DNA of 51,561 nucleotides from Hofstenia miamia (taxonomy: Eukaryota; Xenacoelomorpha; Acoela; Hofsteniidae), in contig CABFPE010000212.1 of NCBI GenBank assembly GCA_900660155.1, positions 280,096 through 331,656 on the forward strand, written 5' to 3'. The position numbers were made by a program, and so were the translations under genes. The notes under the pieces were generated by a model. It did no database searches and was not told where the DNA came from. It worked only from the letters and a program-made list of their open reading frames with translations. Positions within the stretch are counted from its first letter, which is position 1. Each line of letters opens with the position of its first letter. Below are positions 21,701 through 29,400 of the stretch, piece by piece.

Positions 21701-24700
21701 TGAAAATAGAAACCTAATTTGTTAATTTTTAGATATGTTTTTCATATTTCAAACACCTTTTTGAATTCAATGATGATATACAGGAATAATTTATGCGAAA
21801 TAATAACACGGCATCTCAAAGTGTAGGACAATTAATAATATTGGTTTAGAAAAGTTTCTATTTATATTTATTCAAATAATACAAATTTGTACATTTAATT
21901 ATAAGATCCTAGCTTAATTAAATTTGTAAAAGCCAAATTGCAAAGACATTTTGTTCCATTTAAAAAAAGTTACCTGCCTAATTTTGGTGATTGTGAGTAC
22001 GGAATTTATACAACTGAGGCAAAACTATGTATTATTGACTTTGTGCTATGTGAATGATTAAAATTATTTTTTCATGATTATCATTTTTTAAATATAATTC
22101 TCTTATATATTAACTAGAAATTATTTTCTTGAGTTTAAGATGCTTTTTTTAAAGTACTATTTCAAGAAATTTATTACTCAATTGTAGTACTTTAGATGAA
22201 ATTCTTTTGATTAATTGCATAAAATTTCAAAATGTTTTTTTCTTAAATGCAAGAGATTTTTTATGAGCGTATGCCTAACGTCCAGAAAATAGAATATATA
22301 AATATATCACGTCAGCCGGTGCGTTTTATCTATTCTCTATTAATTACTCAATGTTGTTTCATAATGACGTAATGTTTTGCAACTTAAAATTGATTGGTGC
22401 ATGAATGTAAAATTGGGAGATACACGTTTTTTTTAAAAGAAATCTACGTGTAGAATTTCGAAAAATTAAGAAACTCATTGGATGAAAATTTTTATCAAAA
22501 ATATTTAGAACCTGAAGAAGAAATTTTTGGAACTAAAAACACCAAAATTGTTACCAAAATTAAGAAATTTTAGAACTAGCCCCTTCACCTAGTTTCTTAT
22601 AAAAAACGTGTATTGATACAAACCTATAATAAATAGAACGCGATTTGCAAAAACGAATTGTAGCTAGCATTTTGTATAAATTTTGCATATAATTGTTGCA
22701 TATTGTTTTGGAGGTTTTTGGCATTTTTTGGCAAAAACGCATGTTTTCGGTCGTTTCGGAAAGTGCTGAAAATTGAAGTTCCACCCGCCCGTACTCACGG
22801 GTACAAGTGGGTGCGCATACTTTTTATAGGGTAGGCCTACGAATGAATACGGGCATGCTTCCAATAATAAAAACGCTTATTTCATTTCCCGTACAGCAGG
22901 TGCAAATTGGAAACTTTATTCCTCATAATGTGTATCATAAATAAATATTTTAAGATTTAACTAATACAATTTATCAGCATTTAATAAAAACTAGTACACT
23001 GTTCTCTGAATCACACATTAATGAAATAAGCACATCAAAGAATTTGATTGGAATCATTTAAAATATATTATTTGTGGCTCTTAGACTTTTTCGACAAGAA
23101 ATTTCCGACTTCCCTTATTATTTTGTATGGATGCCCTTAGCAAAAAAACCAAAATAGGTTTGAAACTTAAATGTCAGAAAATATGCCTAACAAAAGAAAG
23201 TACGTTTTAAAATTTAAATGCAGAAAAATATAAAAAATATTATTACTAGTGATTTGTGTTGCTAAGAACCATATTCTAAAAACACTAATTATGATATTTA
23301 TTGACAAATTCATGCATTCATTAGTTACGCTTAACTGGTAATTGGTTTAAACTAATAAAATAATAAAAATTATATAGGCGTATAGATTGTGATTAAAAAT
23401 AAACAACATTTTATCGCTCGGTAACATTTCTGTTCTGATTCATTTATGAATTAATCTAAATATACTCAACACCAACATTTTTAGAATGAAGCAAATTTTA
23501 ATAATAAAAAAATTGAGAGACAAAAAAGTTTTGCTAAATTATTTAAGAATTTTGTTCGTATAAGAAGTAATCAACGATTTCAAATACATACCTTTAGTGG
23601 AATTATATAATTTGTCGCCCCGAAATATCAGTTAATAATATCAATTTAGAATGTACATATCAAAGTTCCCATATCTTTTTGTTGACAATATTAATGACCT
23701 CATTGGAAAAGAATAGAACTGAAAAGTCTTCTTTCTACAGTTTATAACCACGCATCCGCAATTCTGTTACAAGAAACTAAGCTTACCTCACAAGACGCAA
23801 ATTCTGAAATTGAAATTAATAATTTTAAATTAATTCGTCTTGATCAAAGTTTTGAAAATCATGGTAATTGTACAGGCGGAGGGAAACTACTTACATATGT
23901 AGAAAAGTCATGGTGTCATAACAAACCAAAAGTTTTCTATAAGGTGTCTACACCTTAGGCTGAGATTGTTGTTTTCAAAATACACCTCAATTGACATAAT
24001 TAATATCAATGAAATGTTATCCAGTGTAGTTAGTGACATGTGTGCCCAAAAATTAAAATTTTTGAGAGTGCTGGTTTGATCAACTTAGTTAAGGAGCCCA
24101 CATTTTATCCAAAACACAACTTGACGTAGCCTACATTACAGACAAAAACGCTTATAAAATCAGTACTGGTCCACACCTCTGAAATGAGAACGTCATGTTT
24201 CATCTTAGTTTATTGATAGAACTAATATATACATGCTCAACTAAGCCAAGACACACTGATCTCAGAAGTAATGATGAATTATTCTATAATGTTGAAAAAA
24301 TATCATATGTGCTTGAAACAACAAACTGGAATGATTTCTTTAATGATAACCTTCTTGGCCCTTCAATCCAATCCATTGAGGTGTACCTTATGTTCATTAT
24401 AAAGGGATATAAAAAGAAAAGGAAAATAACAGAAACAAGGATGAATAACTCCTTAACAAGTAAGAAGAAGTTTGCTAAAATATAACTGAACACCAACTTA
24501 TCTTTACAAGACGTTTTGCAATGTTCTAGCGGAATCTTATGCAGAAATATACTGCTCCAAAAAATTCATTCACACCAATCGCAGTAATGAAAGTAACAGC
24601 AAGATGTTTAGACAGCTTTGTCATGGACTATTTTAATGATAAGATGGAGAGTTTGTTAGATACACATCAATGTGCCTATCGAAGAAAAAGATCAACAATG

Positions 24701-26107
24701 GATGCTCTGCTTCACACAGTCGATTTGATTCTGGAATGAAGACCTGCAAAGAAACAATATGTGTCAAGATGCTTACACTAGATTACTCTTCAGCCCTCAT
24801 AGTATAGTCTAATTTCAATTAAATTTCCTTGAGAAAATACAACTCAGGTCACAGTAACTTACTAAAATCTCAGTTGACATCAGTTGCCAGATGACTCGAG
24901 AGAACTAATGATTGAAATGCTGGAGATTTTTCCTCATTGGCTAAGCATATTCATGGTTACTACTGAACGCAGTAAGTGTATTTTTGATGTCTTGACCTTT
25001 GATACCTGTCTCTACTTTTCAATGTTAAGACTATATTCCATTGTTTAATCTAAATATCATAATCATTTTCCTTAATATTGGAATAATCAATGCCTTTTCT
25101 AGATATAAAATTATTTGGCTAATTAAATTTATATTAGCACGATTTTTTGCAAAAAGCCTGGATGAATGCTGGGACAGGAAATCATGTTCCAAGGTATTGA
25201 AAAATCCATTGTTTCATTGAATCCATCCTTCAAGATTCTTTGTTTGAAATAAATTCTAAGAATTTCAAACCTCTGCTATCAAAATGTATGCTTTTCTTGG
25301 TCTATATTTCATGAACAGTGTTGTCTCCTCGCTCTCAAAATGTGAACACCTGCAGATTATACCTCGATATTCTGAGAATTATACTGTGCTCCTCTGTATT
25401 GAATATGACTAAGGCCGTAAGCTTCAAATTCACAACAAATTGCATGCAAACAAAATGAATCTTTGCAATTTATTTGAATAATATATATAAAATGCGAAGA
25501 TTATCCTAAGAATGCACCCGAAATTTCGTCTGAACTTAATAACATCGAAAGGATTATAATTAAAAATAATTCGATATTTTTTTCTTTGATGTGAAGTGCA
25601 TATTACAAGGTTGTAGTAGGAATTTGGTAAAATACATCCAATTTTGGGTATTTGAAGAAATGTTAAAATTTTTTTAGCAACATTGTTGTGTGCATTCTGC
25701 ATAAATCGCATAAATTTTACTCATTGATTTTCATACAGATTTCATCAATTTAGTGGAATATTTTCCATATTCAGTAGAATTCCTGAAAACTTTGGGACCT
25801 TTTTCAAAAATACCATAACAAACTCTAAACTAGGGAAAAAACATGTTTTAAATATTTATTTCCTATACATAAAAAGGTAGAAAATCATATTCCAACCTGC
25901 CCCACCAATATTTAGGAAACTACAAAGACATAAAATGACATATTTTGATTACTTGTTACATCAAATTATATTTTGTTTAATATCACAGATCATTGCTAAA
26001 TATTTCACTTATTGTTTATATATTTTTCCGGGTTTGCACCAATTAACAATGTTTAAAATTTACAGTTCAAAAAATGTATCCCACAAATAATTTTCAGATA
26101 AGTTCTA

Positions 26108-26143
<36 letters not shown>

Positions 26144-26410
26144 AACAAATTTCTATGTGTTTTATTTTAAATAACAAAGTTTCACCTAGAAATTAGGGTG
26201 TTTTACCTTAACTTTTAGGTGACCTCAGTTAGGTTTACCCTTAGAAATGATTTAAACTCCAATCACTTAAAATATAAGAACATTATGTTATATAATTAAG
26301 TTTTGAAAATATTTTCGGTGTTTTCCCTAAGTATTGGGGTGTCTCAATTGTAGGTGTTTTACCTAAAATCTAGGTGTTATTTTAGGTGTTTTACCTAAAA
26401 AATTTTAATA

Positions 26411-26447
<37 letters not shown>

Positions 26448-29400
26448 TATTNNNNNNNNNNNNNNNNNNNNNNNNNNNNNNNNNNNNNNNNNNNNNNNNN
26501 NNNNNNTGTAGGTGTTTTACCTAAAATCTAGGTGTTATTTTAGGTGTTTTACCTAAAAAATTTTAATAATTTTTATATATATATATATATATATATTAAT
26601 ATTTTGAATATAGTTATTAGCCTTTGACTCATATTATTTTGCTTTCTGCTTTGTCCACAATCTTGTTCTAGCTATGATTATATAATCTACGCCACGTAAG
26701 TGTCACTGAGCAAATAATTTCAAAAACCGATTTGCTTAACAATATATGGCTTTGACACAAATGGGGATTATTAAGCCAAATTGCATAGCTAAAATAATAA
26801 TAATGGTAGTAGGGTTACCTTGCAACCATACATCATTTGTTAAAGTTAAAGTTAAGGCTAACATAAATGAATTCCACAATCATGCTGAAATATAAGCACC
26901 ATGTTAAGTGATAGACAAACTGGGCCTAAAGTAATTCTCTAACCCATCAAAACACAGAAGGAATTTCTTTAGCGATAATGATATTTCGTAGAAAGATAAA
27001 AGCACAGTGTTAAATATATTGAACCTCACTTACGAAATTGAACAAATTTGAATATCGCGCGGAAAGTTTGTTGCATCTATTCCACAGAAAATGCGTACAG
27101 TTGATATGATATCTTTAATGATCACAGTGCCATCATTCATCATAAATTCTTCATGTGGAAGTAAAAACTTTGTTTCTACGCTAAAAAATTTATACTCTCT
27201 TACTGATTCAAAAGATCTACATTTTGTAAAGACATTAAATTTTAATATATCATATTTTTGCAAATTAAATTTTAATATTTTACAAATGCAACAATGTATG
27301 AGATATAAGCAGAGATTACTTTTTGGGAACAATATAAAACAAAAATTTTTTAAATATTAAAATGGTGTTATGCATTTAGTACTTATACATAGCTAACGCA
27401 TTTTCACAGACATACATCTCTTTAATGTGGATTGCTGGATTCCAAATCATTTCTGAAACTCGTATTCTGGAGATATTGCCATATTCCATTGGATCCCAAC
27501 GGATGTGCGCCAATTGATAGCCCTTTAACACACAACCACTTTTTAAATCATAAATAGAGAAAGGTTCCACTTACGCAACGTTCCTTCAGCCGCACATCTA
27601 TTGTATTTTCCTTCTCATTCTAAAAAATCGATACTGTGAAAAATAACAATTTCATAATTTAAAAAGAAATTTTTTCGGAAAGCTTACAAAGCGCAATTAG
27701 ATTCACTATTTGAAAGTACGTTCCCTAGGAAACTGAATAATTTGATTGTTTTTTAATCCTTAGATTTCTATTTTTATCCATATCTGTCTTGAATTTTCTC
27801 GAAATATCTACTAAAAAATTTTGTAGGTTGTAGTAATCCAAATTGACAATGCAAAACTTGAAATGGAATGCTATCTTATTAGAATAAGTGTCAAGTACAT
27901 CACAGAAAAATATGATAATGCTTCCAAATTTGTCATCACAAAATCTCTTATTGAAATTACTACAAGTTTTAATGTTAGCTTTTTCCAGCAAAAACAAAAT
28001 TTTCTACTTATTGAAATATTTTTTAACAACAAGAATTTTTTTTGTATTTTTTTACAAACAAATAATGAATTGATATTCAAAAAGATAATTAGTTGTGGTG
28101 TTATGCAAATATAAATAGAATTTTAAAAGTTTATTGTGGACATGAAATTTCAAGAGCGTGATTTTTTTCAACTGGGAAGAGCAAAATATACACATCTAAG
28201 TGTAATTATAGACATTCAAATATTCTTTGATGACAATTTGTTAAGTAAGCCAAAAATATGAGCTCTATGCACATTTTTAAGACAGCACGTCAGATATGCA
28301 GGCAATATAGTCTATAAATATAACCTCATTAAATGTTATCCTCAATTTCAATTACATTAAGACATATTGTCAAATTCAATATTTATTTACTAAACTTCGC
28401 AATGAATACTTTGAACCAGGTAAGTTTGTCATTGCTAAATCAAAATATAGGTGTAATCTTAAAAATGAATAGTTTCATTAATATTTATAAACGCTTTCCC
28501 ACCAGTAGTTGTAATTCATTAAAAAGTACAGATATGACATTATCATTATATTTACTGAGTAATATGGCAAAATGTCAAAATTTAATGAATTCTTAATTGT
28601 TTTTTATAATAAATCAGTGATTTGATTCAATAGCAAAATTGTATTCAATTTTAACACACTTGAAATCTACTTTTTGATCCCATCTATGTATTCATTTTAT
28701 TATAAACATGTTAGACAGCAGGAGTATATTCATATCATGTTCTAAACCTCAATATAATAAATTTGCTTTACAGAAAGGGTTATCTAATGAATGGCAAATA
28801 TTCTAGACAATAATTTTATTGAAAATTTACACCCATATTTATATGAATTTGAGTACATGCTATGCCAATAATATAAACTTACTACTTGCAATATATTGAC
28901 CAGCTTCAAGTCACAGTACACACAGCCATTCTTCAAAGGTGGTATAGTATACTTCACGAGGTTCTTTGTCAAATAAACCTTCAGCTTTTGCTCGGACATG
29001 CTTTGGTCTGTTTTGACAATCAATGGGATAATGACTGAAGAAACTAATGCAAAAAAATTATTACCATATTTTTCGGACTATCCGGGGCACATAAAATCAC
29101 GATATTTGTAAAAAAAGTTGGCATGCCTTGTGCATGAACAGGCTTGCTTGATTCAGAGATTAACAGTGGAAGTAGGAACGTATGGAATCCCACATGTGGG
29201 AGTGGGATAGGAAGAGTTTTCAGAGCGACGAATTCCCACAAAATGTATACTATTAGTGGCAGACACAATCTTTCAATTTCAATTTATATAATTCATTAAA
29301 AAAATCCATTTATTTTTTTGAAATTTTGTCCAACATTCAGAAAATATTAAGAGAAATTTGGCGAAACTTTGGTGTAGAGTGTCTCCATCTCCGGTGCTTG

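Noticed and set aside
27725-28114. Several overlapping open frames on both strands in receptor intron 2
   Set aside because: Low-complexity AT-rich translations in a region explained as intron; no domain and no splice support.
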